From Chlorogloeopsis sp. ULAP01 (GTDB lineage Bacteria > Cyanobacteriota > Cyanobacteriia > Cyanobacteriales > Nostocaceae): a DNA stretch of 64,000 nucleotides. The stretch's first letter is position 1, and each line of letters opens with the position of its first letter. The notes beneath the pieces are model-generated. The model was not told the origin of the DNA. It saw nothing but the letters and a program-made list of their open reading frames with translations, and searched no databases. Below are positions 25,885-34,543 of the stretch, one piece after another. The position numbers and the translations under genes are program-made. The DNA lies in contig NZ_JAUDRH010000002.1 in the NCBI RefSeq assembly GCF_030381805.1, positions 310,001 to 374,000 of the forward strand, written 5' to 3'.

Positions 25885-27342
25885 TCAACCTTGTTGAGCA
25901 GTAACCCAGCATCTGCCCAATGCCTGCTGGTCACCGTGTTTATTCAAAAGTCCCTCTGCAATTAGAGATTCCACAACATCCCATTCCGAAACGTAGGTTC
26001 GATAAAGCTGTATCAGGCGACCCTGCATATCGGCAGGCAATATGTTTTCTGCCGCAGCGCTTCGATCAACAATGTCATCGAGCACTGGAAACTCTCGAGT
26101 CAGAGCTTCCCACTGAAAACTAGGTTCATCTAGGATACTAAGCAGATGGCGTAGGGTGTTGACTTGCACAAGCATATGGCAAAGATTTAAACTCGAGTCT
26201 CCCACTGGGCGGTTTCCGTGTAGCACTACGTAGCGAGTCTTATCTTCTATACCAATGGCAGCAAGCGCTTGTCGCCTTAAAAGACAAGAGGAGCAGTACC
26301 CACATTGAACTGGCTGCTGGCGATGTGGGCTGTCACATGACATAGTCAGCGGTGGCAGGTCATTTCTCGCGTCTTTAGCCAATGCTTTGCACATTTCGGC
26401 TTTAGTCCAGAAAAGGAACGGGTTCTGCATACGGAACTCCTCTCCTAGAAGCTCTGAAACGACATCGCCCACTCTAAGTAAAGTCAGCGGGTGTACAGAG
26501 CGGGAGTGTTCTAGTCCTACGGCAGATGCGCGGTAAGGAAGGTTAATCGCCCCGATGCCGTTCTCGTAGACATAAAGTATTCGTCGGTTCATAAGGTACG
26601 CACACGCGGCACCAAGCAGGGTAAACACAACACCTCGTGCACGGCAAAGCTTGTTCTTGTGCTGCATACCGCTATCGTGGAAGCGGATCGGGACGCGGAA
26701 AAGATGGCAACGGCTGGGGAAAATAGACTGAACCTTCTTCGCTACCGATCCTTGGCGAGCATAAACAATATCGCTGCTGCCAGTTCCAAACAGCACGAAT
26801 GGCTTTTCTGGATACATCCGAAGACGAGTGTACAGACCCGCAAGGGCATCAAGACCACCGCTCCACAGTGCCACTTCACACCCTTTGGGTGCTATTGGAA
26901 AAGCTAATTGCTGCTCAACGAGGCGTTTTCGTGCGCTCCGTCTTTGAAAGTCAAAAACCCATAAGCTTCCAGTCGCCCATTCAAGCAGGTCTTCCAATTT
27001 TGTTCGGAACGGTTCAGCGTTCAGTAATTCTGGATGACGTACTGGAAGCACCACATGAAGACGACGCTGCTTTTGACGCAGATTGTGGTAAGCAAGGCGA
27101 TCCGAAGCATGAATTGCAACGGCAAGGTCAACGAGATCGGCAACGATGGTTGGAAATTCTGCCTGAACCCGGTACTCGAATGCCTTATCATTCACATTGA
27201 TGCCAACAGTTAGCTCCTTGCCTTGGGAGTGATCGATTAAGCGCACAGATCCATTACTGTTTAATATCGATCCAAAGTGCAAGGTATAATTGCTGTAATT
27301 ACTGCTGTGAAGTTTCTGCTCAATCGAAGGCTCGTAGTTCAT
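25885..27342 (-). CDS. QueC-like PP-loop ATPase (Qat/CBASS-type QueC homologue)
   Basis: A 485-residue protein. A family-specific N-terminal region (1-150) precedes a PP-loop ATP pyrophosphatase domain with SGGLDALAGL (161-170) in place of QueC SGGxDS. The ENGIGAINLPYRAS segment (260-273) follows, then a QueC-type zinc site, Cys336, 347, 350 and 353 (SCDSPHR and QCGYCSSCLLRR). Canonical QueC makes preQ0 and is about 220-240 residues. This long form resembles QueC-like proteins of the antiphage Qat system (QatC) and type IV CBASS. No QatA, QatB, QatD or queuosine gene is adjacent. Its ATG overlaps the stop of the upstream broken gene by 4 bases. Confidence 0.82.
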   Translation of the reverse strand: MNYEPSIEQKLHSSNYSNYTLHFGSILNSNGSVRLIDHSQGKELTVGINVNDKAFEYRVQAEFPTIVADLVDLAVAIHASDRLAYHNLRQKQRRLHVVLPVRHPELLNAEPFRTKLEDLLEWATGSLWVFDFQRRSARKRLVEQQLAFPIAPKGCEVALWSGGLDALAGLYTRLRMYPEKPFVLFGTGSSDIVYARQGSVAKKVQSIFPSRCHLFRVPIRFHDSGMQHKNKLCRARGVVFTLLGAACAYLMNRRILYVYENGIGAINLPYRASAVGLEHSRSVHPLTLLRVGDVVSELLGEEFRMQNPFLFWTKAEMCKALAKDARNDLPPLTMSCDSPHRQQPVQCGYCSSCLLRRQALAAIGIEDKTRYVVLHGNRPVGDSSLNLCHMLVQVNTLRHLLSILDEPSFQWEALTREFPVLDDIVDRSAAAENILPADMQGRLIQLYRTYVSEWDVVESLIAEGLLNKHGDQQALGRCWVTAQQG

Positions 27343-27965
27343 AGCAGATCCTCATCAAGGTCTATCTCTTTCATCCTCTTGCGTGGAGAGCGTCGCAGGT
27401 TTTTCACATCCTCATCCACAGTAGCCTTCTTTGCCCATTTGCTGATCTCGGCCAACATATCTGGGCGAAGCCCCTTAACACGCTCTCTAACGGTTGCGTT
27501 ATCAACACCAGCATGGTGCTTGGAAGTCAGCGGAATGCGTTCCTCAAAATTCGACTTGTACATTTCCTGCATATACCGCTCCACAACAGCTTGCGGCAAG
27601 TTACTGGTGTCCACCCTCTGGTTATAACGGAGTTCATGGAGAATGGCTTTGCCAACACGAAGGACTAGCTCTTTCACACAATGCGGAACTTTCGCTGGTT
27701 GTGCCTGCCTGTCAATCTCCATGCTTAAAGCAGTCCAATCTACAGATTCGTTCTCACCAACTTTTTCGATACCCTGGCGTAAAATCTCCCCTATGCACTT
27801 GGCAAGTGCAACAGGATCGACACCTTTTTTCTTGATGTCTTACATCACGGCTCCCATTGTAATCCGGACGCATTCGTTGCGGTCAAGCTTTCCTTCACAG
27901 ACTACTAAGTACGGCTTTTGGTATAGCCCCGAAAGCTGGCTGTGAACGATATCTCCGTCAGGCAT
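27339..27965 (-). pseudogene. First gene of the QueC-like cluster, interrupted by an in-frame stop
   Basis: The frame runs open for 208 codons from an ATG at 27965 (MPDGDIVHSQLSGLYQKPY) to the stop overlapping the QueC-like start. A single TAA at 27842-27840 interrupts it, after GAVM and before DIKKKGVDPVALAKCIGEIL. Both sides read as continuous protein, so this looks like a nonsense mutation (or sequencing error). An internal ATG at 27722 would still give a 127-residue C-terminal piece. The C-terminal part is basic and helical (EISKWAKKATVDEDVKNLRR). No family recognised. The 4-base overlap implies translational coupling to the QueC-like gene. Confidence 0.75.
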
Positions 27966-28155
27966 GATCCGACCTCTAAGCTCGGAGCTTACTTCTATGA
28001 TGAAGATAGCTCAATAATCTGACAATGTCAATTCTTAAGATGGTTTTTTGCTTTTAATGTCAGGTTTGATTAGGCAATAGGAAAATAATATGGATAGTGC
28101 CTTCCGCACTCCAGATAAGTACAGTCAAAATATTCTAGTTGTGGAATTCTGACAT

Positions 28156-29436
28156 TCAGACCAGACACTCTGCTTGCGAATGCCCACCTAAAAAGCGATA
28201 TTTTTGCCACAGTTCCATGCCGATAATGCAGGCAATCAACCATACTAAACCTGCGGCATAGCCAGCTGCTACATCAGTAGGCCAGTGTACGCCTAGATAA
28301 AGCCGACTAAAACCGATCGCAATAATTAAGCCAGTCATTGAAGCAAAAATTTGTCTGCGCCATTGCGGAAACTGCTTTGCCAGCACATAAGCTAAAAAGC
28401 CGTAAATTACCATCGATCCCATTGCGTGTCCACTCGGAAAGCTATGATGCCCTACATGAATAATCCAATCCCACAGTGCTGGGCGTGCTCTAGCAAATAA
28501 TATTTTCAGCCAATAATTTAAACCGAGCGCACCAACTGCGGCTATACCCAAGCTAGTTGCTTCTATACCACGTTTATAAAACAACGGCCCTATTGCTAAA
28601 CCTAAACAAATTAATAGCAAAACTGGTGGATTGCCAACAGAGGTGATACCTAGCATGATGGTATCTAGAAATGGCGTGTGCAGCCTTTGAATTGCTAGTA
28701 AAATTACTGCATCAAGACCAGATATATGCATTAGGAAGGTGCCAAAGACTAAGCTAGAAATAACCCCAGATACGATTGCCAGTTGTCTGCCTGCTTGTAC
28801 TTTTCTTTGGGTAGGTGTTTGGGTTATGACAGCTGAGTCAACCATTTGGCTTTTGGCGTAACCAATGACAACATTAGCGATCGCAATTCCACTAATTACT
28901 ACAGCATTAGTGAATCCCCCAGTTGCAATCGATAGCCCAGCAGATGTAAGTAAGGCTAGTGATGGTAATTTAAATTTTTGTATAAAATTATTGCGTTTTT
29001 CTTGGAATTGTAAATTTTTTGCTTCTTCTAACGCTTTCTGAAGCGAAGTTGTTCTTACTGGTGATTTTCCACCTTGTATTCTGTAATCTAAGACAATATC
29101 TTGAATGAGTGAGGCGATCGCATTTGGACTTTGAGATGAATTAAAAATCACAAGAATGTTTCCTGTGAAATTATTGGCACGAACTTCTGCGATTTTTGCT
29201 TCCTGCGACAATCTCAATTCTAAGTATTTTTTGAGAGCCTGAGAGCCATAAAGTCCATTTACTCTATATCTAGCTCTTCCTTTAACAGCAGTGTGTAATG
29301 GTTGAACCAAAGGATTGTCATTGGGAAGTTTATCGAGATGAGTACCCATTTTTCTAAATAAGCTGATTTTTGTTGCGATTTGGGAGTAAAGAATCACCCT
29401 CAAAGGATTTTTAAGAACTAAAAAAGCTCTCATCAC
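28156..29436 (-). CDS. PAP2-family phosphatase fused to an HMA-like N-terminal domain
   Basis: A 426-residue membrane protein. Residues 45-125 look like the heavy-metal-associated-like domain seen in cyanobacterial P-type ATPases (KGRARYRVNGLYG, then AEVRANNFTGNILVIF), without a CxxC. Two helices follow (about 150-190), and then a PAP2 phosphatase of six helices (about 215-415) with all motifs: KILFARARP, SFPSGHAMGS and SRLYLGVHWPTDVAAG. It probably dephosphorylates a lipid phosphate or undecaprenyl pyrophosphate at the outer face. The fusion is unusual. Start uncertain: Met30 (MGTHLDKL) is an alternative. Confidence 0.88.
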   Translation of the reverse strand: MMRAFLVLKNPLRVILYSQIATKISLFRKMGTHLDKLPNDNPLVQPLHTAVKGRARYRVNGLYGSQALKKYLELRLSQEAKIAEVRANNFTGNILVIFNSSQSPNAIASLIQDIVLDYRIQGGKSPVRTTSLQKALEEAKNLQFQEKRNNFIQKFKLPSLALLTSAGLSIATGGFTNAVVISGIAIANVVIGYAKSQMVDSAVITQTPTQRKVQAGRQLAIVSGVISSLVFGTFLMHISGLDAVILLAIQRLHTPFLDTIMLGITSVGNPPVLLLICLGLAIGPLFYKRGIEATSLGIAAVGALGLNYWLKILFARARPALWDWIIHVGHHSFPSGHAMGSMVIYGFLAYVLAKQFPQWRRQIFASMTGLIIAIGFSRLYLGVHWPTDVAAGYAAGLVWLIACIIGMELWQKYRFLGGHSQAECLV

Positions 29437-29619
29437 AGCAATCTGCTAACAGCGCGTTCGGAGCAATATTTAAATCCTATCGTAGGTTTTGACGATGTAT
29501 TGGCGATCGCTAAACTCCCAAGAGACTGGAACTTGATATCTAGATGAAAGCGAAATCTTAGCATCCAGTTTTCATATGCTACAATTTTTCTGTTAAGCTC
29601 ATATAAATAAACAGTACAA

Positions 29620-29693
29620 GGGCGCGTAGCTCAGTGGATTAGAGCGTCAGATTCCGGTTCTGTAGGTCGGGGGTTCGAATCCCTCCGCGCTCG
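29620..29693 (+). tRNA. tRNA-Arg (anticodon CCG)
   Basis: A 74-base cloverleaf: acceptor GGGCGCG/CGCGCTC, D stem GCTC/GAGC, anticodon loop TTCCGGT giving CCG, T stem GGGGG/CCCTC with TTCGAAT, discriminator G, no encoded CCA. The top pair of the anticodon stem (27-43) is T-T, where a T-A would normally be expected. A T-rich run follows directly. Confidence 0.93.
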
Positions 29694-29919
29694 TTTTTTA
29701 TTTAATAACTAGTTTTTCCTCTCCGGTTGCGGCTACCGTGTATACACATCTTTCTACAAAACCAAAATAGTCGTAGATCCCCCTTTATTAAGGACTTTAA
29801 AGGGTTTTTGCCTCCTTTTTAAGCTGGTTGGGGGGATCGAATGCCTGTGGCGCGAATTTATAAGATCTTGTGTGTACACCTTAGCCGATTGCGGAGAGGG
29901 ATTAGGGTGTTAGATTCTA

Positions 29920-30417
29920 TCAATCACATTCTAAAGACTCACGAGTGGAAACACCTGTCTTAGAATTAATACCACTTGCTTTAGCACAAAGTTTTTTCAA
30001 TTCTGGGCCATCTAAAACTGCATTGGTGAAATCGGCACCTGTGATATCAACATTATCAAAAGTAGAATACAACATCATTGCGTCTATAAAAATAGCATCA
30101 CTTAAATCTGCACCCTGAAAATCAACTAAATAAGCTATGCCGTTTGTCAAATCAGCGCCGTGTAGGTTTGCATCGTGTAACCATGCACCATTAAAAACAG
30201 CACCTCGCAAATCAGCGTTACTAAAATTTGCTTTCTCCAATTTGACTTTAGAAAATTCCTCACCAATTAGAGTTTGATTAGAGAAATCCTGATTGGATAG
30301 TTCTTTATAGCCTGCCACACGATTCATGCTCGAAGAATTTGCTGCTTGTGCGGATAGGGGAAACAACAGCAGCATAGTAGCTAAGACAAAGCTAGCTAAT
30401 ACTCGCCAAAATTTCAT
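29920..30417 (-). CDS. Secreted pentapeptide-repeat protein
   Basis: A 165-residue protein with a signal peptide (about residues 1-25, ending SAQAA). About twelve pentapeptide repeats of the A(D/N)LXX form follow (about 50-140), for example ANFSNADLRGAVFNGAWLHD. A short tail has two cysteines (CAKASGINSKTGVSTRESLEC) that could form a disulfide. It resembles thylakoid-lumen or periplasmic pentapeptide proteins of cyanobacteria. Function unknown. Confidence 0.9.
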   Translation of the reverse strand: MKFWRVLASFVLATMLLLFPLSAQAANSSSMNRVAGYKELSNQDFSNQTLIGEEFSKVKLEKANFSNADLRGAVFNGAWLHDANLHGADLTNGIAYLVDFQGADLSDAIFIDAMMLYSTFDNVDITGADFTNAVLDGPELKKLCAKASGINSKTGVSTRESLECD

Positions 30418-30539
30418 AATGCCGACTTAATAAATCTCAACAGTCATACCATTAATTATTAAACCGCACGATGAGCGTTCAGTAGTGATGAGTATTAAGT
30501 TCTTGCGATCGCCCGATCCAGAAATCTTGCTAATTGCGG

Positions 30540-31256
30540 CTAACGTATTTCTATTGCTTCATGGCAGCGACAACCCGCCACATCATTTATCGGTTTGACT
30601 TTTGCCATATTAATTACAGGTATTTCAGTAAGCAAGCAAGACGGATAAAAGTGCCATTGCTCAGTTAAGACGTTTAAGTCTTTGATCAAGCCAGTATGTA
30701 TGTCCAAAACCCAACCATGTACTGTAGGTGCCTTCTGCTCGTGCATTGCCTTGCGTATGATAGAAGTTTGGTATATATTTTTCACTTGTGCCAAGACATT
30801 CAATTCCGCCAGGCGGTTCAAACGTTCTTCTGGCGTCGGCAAGGCATCTATTTCGTCTTGTTTTTGTAAATACAATTCTCGAATTGGATTTACCCAGTTA
30901 TCAATCAGGCCAATTGTTCTTCCTTTTAATGCCGCCTTAATTCCACCACAACCGTAATGTCCACAAATAATTATATGTTGAACCTCCAGATGGAAAACCG
31001 CGTACTCTAAAACCGCTAACAAGTTAATATCCGTCAGAGAAACTTGATTGGCAATATTGCGATGTACGAATAATTCTCCCGGTTCTGTGCGAGTGAAATT
31101 TGTCAACGGCAGGCGACTGTCGGAACATCCGATGTAGAGAAACGGTGGCTTTTGTCCTCTAGCCAAATCTTGAAAGTAAGTGGGGTTTATAGCTAGTTTT
31201 TCCGCTACCCAAGACTGATTATTTTCGAGGAGTTGTTCAATCTTGTGATATTTCAT
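30540..31256 (-). CDS. Beta-type carbonic anhydrase
   Basis: Interconverts CO2 and bicarbonate, in cyanobacteria often linked to the CO2-concentrating mechanism. The 238-residue protein has the zinc ligands CSDSR (Cys near 44), then His and Cys in ICGHYGCGG (about 98-106). Adjacent family segments are FVHRNIANQV, GWVLDIHTGLI and the C-terminal part. It lacks the long carboxysomal C-terminal extension of CcaA, so a carboxysomal place is uncertain. Confidence 0.93.
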   Translation of the reverse strand: MKYHKIEQLLENNQSWVAEKLAINPTYFQDLARGQKPPFLYIGCSDSRLPLTNFTRTEPGELFVHRNIANQVSLTDINLLAVLEYAVFHLEVQHIIICGHYGCGGIKAALKGRTIGLIDNWVNPIRELYLQKQDEIDALPTPEERLNRLAELNVLAQVKNIYQTSIIRKAMHEQKAPTVHGWVLDIHTGLIKDLNVLTEQWHFYPSCLLTEIPVINMAKVKPINDVAGCRCHEAIEIR

Positions 31257-31584
31257 TCATAAGTCCAGACACTCATGCTTCTAATTTATTTTGCTTACTT
31301 ATGTTCGAGATAGCTAGTAAATATGACTTAATATTGAGCTATTAAAATTTGTATTTAGATAATAAAGTTAATAAATCTATGGTATTCATATACTTAAATC
31401 TATAGTTTTTTAGATTATGGATTTTTAATACCTAGTGGTAAGTCATGAAATGCGTACACAACAATCCAAAAAAATGTGATATTCTTCACTAAACAATTAC
31501 ATAGTCCTCCCTAAAGATTGCGATCGCTTAAGCATAAAGTCTAAGCATGAGCCATCGTAACTTTGATCTCCCTAAAGGCAGTCT

Positions 31585-31695
31585 TAAATAAAAATCCCCG
31601 ACAAATCGTCGGGGAAGTTAGTGTTTTGACACTCTTGCACTTGATTTACCTACGATACTCACTCTTAAACCCATAAACTTGCCAAAATGCCAAAA
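31585..31695 (-). ncRNA. Candidate small RNA gene A (terminator plus conserved upstream element)
   Basis: On the minus strand a perfect 7-bp hairpin (CCCCGAC/GTCGGGG, 31596-31614) is followed by ATTTTTATTT, as in an intrinsic terminator. About 65-80 bases upstream is TTTTGGCATTTTGGCAA (31679-31695). The same element and a similar hairpin recur 246 bases away (candidate B). The transcript would be about 50-80 nt, without an ORF. Two copies of the layout support a duplicated sRNA locus, but no expression evidence exists here. Confidence 0.35.
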
Positions 31696-31819
31696 CCCAT
31701 GGGATCAAGTTACATGGCAGTTTTTTATATGTATTGTTTTTGGCGCTTTTAAATAGGTTTAAACAAGGTAAATAGTATATGAGTACTTCACAGCAGTTTA
31801 TATGCATAATTTTGCACAA

Positions 31820-31941
31820 TAAAAGACCCCTGTGGTTAAACAGGGGAGGAGACTTTTCTAATTCTCTATGTTCTGTGCAAGAACGGATTGTTCATCTATA
31901 GTACTTTTGCTTCAATCCGGAAAGTTGCCAAAATGCCAAAA
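31820..31941 (-). ncRNA. Candidate small RNA gene B (paralogue of A)
   Basis: On the minus strand: TTTTGGCATTTTGGCAA (31925-31941), then a TCCGGA, a -10-like TACTAT or TATAGAT, and about 80 bases later a 7-bp hairpin (CCCCTGT/ACAGGGG, 31827-31846) followed by TCTTTTATT. The region between the upstream element and position 31890 aligns loosely with candidate A. TCCGGA resembles the DIF1 motif of heterocyst-specific promoters in Anabaena, but spacing is not ideal. Confidence 0.35.
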
Positions 31942-32746
31942 TCAAATTCCATTGCTATGTAAGTACATTTAGTCATGGATGAGGATTAAAAATCAAAATC
32001 TTCGCTGATGTGGGCAGAGAATTATCCCTCAGGTTAATTCCGAATCCTCTTGGATGCAGGCGTGTACTCAAGCAACAGCCCCGCTATCATGGCTATCTAG
32101 ATGGCGTGTTATTTAGCTTTTTAGCGATTAAATCTGCCGCTACCGCGATCGTCATCGTTAATCATAGATGCTCCCTAACGATCTATGGTTCTTCAATTCC
32201 ATCTACAGGCAACAACAGAACGAACAGGAAATTAGAATCATGAATTAGAAAAATCTCAACAAGAAGTTTAAAGAGATTTGTGTCTACTTTATGACAAGTT
32301 ATTTAAAACACACTGAGAAAAATAAGGTCTAAATTTTACAAGCGTAGAATTATTTTCAACCGACGTGTTCCCATCAGTGCTATTAAAATAGCAGTATAGT
32401 TTTTTAACTTTCAGTCGCCATATATTTAGAGAATAATCAAATCTAAAACAATTAAAGCAACAGTAACTGAGAGCGAAAATATTTTTCTCGCAATCACTGC
32501 TATATTTCTTGTGATTGGTGTTGTTATTATTACAATTAGAAGTTTTTGTTTGATATTTTCTAACTAAATTAAAATTTTAAACTCTGTTATTTTCTAAAAA
32601 ACTTAACTGCTAATTAAGTAGCAAATAATACAAAAATATTTTTTACAAATATTTTTATAGGCAATTTTACTACAAATTAATGTATCTTTTGCAGCTATAG
32701 ACTTGAAAAATAGCAACAAAAGTTATCCTTTGCAGAAGTCATACAC
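31942..32746. other. AT-rich intergenic region, no gene supported
   Basis: About 800 bases. A 77-codon plus-strand ORF at 32010-32243 has no protein-like or family features. No further RNA hairpin or repeat was recognised. Confidence 0.35.
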
Positions 32747-33469
32747 TCAATGTTGACTCTCTAGTCGCCTCATTTCGTGCTGTACATCTAATGCGATTTG
32801 CAAAGCTTCATTTAATAACCTACCATGTTCACTAGCTTGTTCGGTGACTTGCATTGCTGTTAAAGCCGCCAAATTATTTGTAAATAACTCGTTATTTTTA
32901 ATAATAAACTTTTTGTTTTCTCTTAAAATCCTTTCTGTTTTTAAAGCTCTAATTAAATCTGTTCTTGTTAGTTGTAATGCTTCAATAACTTTACTTCTCT
33001 CTTTAATTTCTACTCCAGAATTTCCAGCAGCTTCTATTTGGTCATTAATATCTATAGCTTTAACAACTGCATTATATCTATTTACGTCATTTAAGAGAAT
33101 ATTGAGCGAATGCGTCATATTTTCTTCAACTATCTTAAGTTTTTGTTTCCAGATAATATATAGTAAGACTTGAATTACAAAACCACCAAAAAAGCAAAAT
33201 AATATTAATATCATCCACGAAGGTAGATTCGTCAGATTTGCAAAGCTTTTGCCAATAAAAACATCAAATATAATATAGCATAATACAAAGATGGCTGTTC
33301 CAATAAAAACTACTGTAGCACCTTCTGGTCCTTGAACTTTTGCAATCCAATCTCTAACAAAGGTTTTTAGAGGATGAATAATATTCGTCATCTCATTATC
33401 AACAGGTAAATTAGTCAATAATTGGAGTTCATTTTGACGAATTTCTAAGCCTTGTAAATCATCACGCAC
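32747..33469 (-). CDS. Hypothetical protein with two membrane helices and coiled coil
   Basis: A 240-residue protein of unknown family. Two membrane helices lie at about residues 50-72 and 82-107 (ATVVFIGTAIFVLCYIIFDV and WMILILFCFFGGFVIQVLLY). A long helical C-terminal region (110-240) has coiled-coil character. The annotated start is a GTG. Coding-like sequence continues upstream (ILEKLSSQDRET) to an in-frame stop with no ATG, so the N-terminus may be truncated or misplaced. Confidence 0.6.
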   Translation of the reverse strand: MRDDLQGLEIRQNELQLLTNLPVDNEMTNIIHPLKTFVRDWIAKVQGPEGATVVFIGTAIFVLCYIIFDVFIGKSFANLTNLPSWMILILFCFFGGFVIQVLLYIIWKQKLKIVEENMTHSLNILLNDVNRYNAVVKAIDINDQIEAAGNSGVEIKERSKVIEALQLTRTDLIRALKTERILRENKKFIIKNNELFTNNLAALTAMQVTEQASEHGRLLNEALQIALDVQHEMRRLESQH

Positions 33470-33892
33470 AGTTTCCCGATCCTGTGAAGATAGTTTTTCA
33501 AGTATTATATCTCAATCCAGTTTATGGTACAGGAATTGAATTCTCCTTTGGAAACGATGTTCTTAATAAAAATTATTTCTAACTAAGTAGTTTGTCCGGT
33601 CGTTAGATTATGTTATCGCACTGTTCCTATAAGGTAGTGTTCCACTGTTTTATGAATTTATTATATCCAGGATTCGTGAGCAGTAATTATTAGGTTTAAA
33701 TTAGCAAAATTTTGACATTTTTAATCAAAACTTAGTAATTAATCAACCAATATTTAACGTAATACCGTGTCCAACCAGCACTAATGCACATTAATGATTA
33801 ATAACAAGCGATTAATAATAGGTATCAACTGTAGTACAACAGTAAAACAATTGCCTGGAACCCTGAAGGGAAATCTATAGACGAAGGGCGGG
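33470..33892. other. Intergenic region, no gene seen
   Basis: About 420 AT-rich bases between the membrane protein gene (minus) and a decayed plus-strand kinase gene. It may hold eroded remains of the kinase N-terminal part, but nothing recognisable. Confidence 0.35.
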
Positions 33893-34319
33893 CATCTTAA
33901 TTTATCGGGCGATTTTAGAAGGTATCGCTTTTGAACAAAAACTGGTGGGAGATGCAGTAATGGCAGCTATCAACCAACCCTTTAGCGAATATATAGTTAT
34001 GGGTGCTAGTAAAAACAATCTCTGGTGTCAAATTTTAGCTGATGTTACTGGCGTGCCAATTATGCGTTCTCTAACTGTTGAAGCTACTTGTTGAGGAGCT
34101 GGTATTCTCGCGGCTGTAGCAATCGGATGGTATCCTGACATTAGCATCGCTGCTTCATCTATTGCTAGCACTGCGCAATGTTTTATACCTAATTCGCAAC
34201 CGCAAGCTATTTATGAAAAACTTTACAGCGAAGTCTACAGGCCATTATTTCTCACCCTAAAGTCATTGGTGGAAAGATTACCAGATTTGACTTCCGTACC
34301 GCGATCGCTTAGGGATTGA
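33893..34319 (+). pseudogene. Remnant of an FGGY-family carbohydrate kinase (C-terminal part)
   Basis: Translates as IYRAILEGIAFEQKLVGDAV, then FSEYIVMGASKNNLWCQILA and DVTGVPIMRSLTVEATC, a TGA at 34092-34094, and then GAGILAAVAIGWYPDISIAA down to EVYRPLFLTL. This is the C-terminal actin-like half of xylulokinase-type FGGY kinases. In a typical gene the stop position would be Leu. The N-terminal 350 or so residues are missing. The end overlaps the next remnant. Confidence 0.85.
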
Positions 34320-34519
34320 GATATGGCAAAGCAAAAATTGTGATTTTAGGTGCTGGTGTGATGGGAACTGCTTTTAGCGTTCCTCTCACAGATAATGGTC
34401 ATATAGTTCATTTAGTCGGAACTCATCTAGACGGTGATATTATTGCTAAACTTCAGGCTGGTTACCCTCATCCGAAATTACGCATTCGTGTCGCGAACTT
34501 TAATGTATCAACAAAATAA
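34316..34519 (+). pseudogene. Truncated NAD-dependent glycerol-3-phosphate dehydrogenase-like gene
   Basis: Only 67 codons, from a TTG. The Rossmann N-terminus IVILGAGVMGTAFSVPLTDN, then GHIVHLVGTHLDGDIIAKLQ, matches the start of glycerol-3-phosphate dehydrogenase-like enzymes (about 330-360 residues). The rest is gone. It follows directly on the FGGY kinase remnant, so a sugar or polyol phosphate operon has decayed here. A short protein could still be made but would lack the catalytic domain. Confidence 0.8.
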
Positions 34520-34543
34520 CTAAATATTATTTCTAATAACAAC

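Noticed and set aside
24091..27965. Calling the QueC-like cluster a Qat or CBASS system
   Set aside because: Only the QueC-like part fits. The ATPase, QatB and TatD nuclease of Qat and the CD-NTase of CBASS are not in the window.
32010..32243. 77-codon plus-strand ORF in the long spacer after the carbonic anhydrase gene
   Set aside because: No family similarity, unusual composition and no ribosome binding site. Most likely chance.
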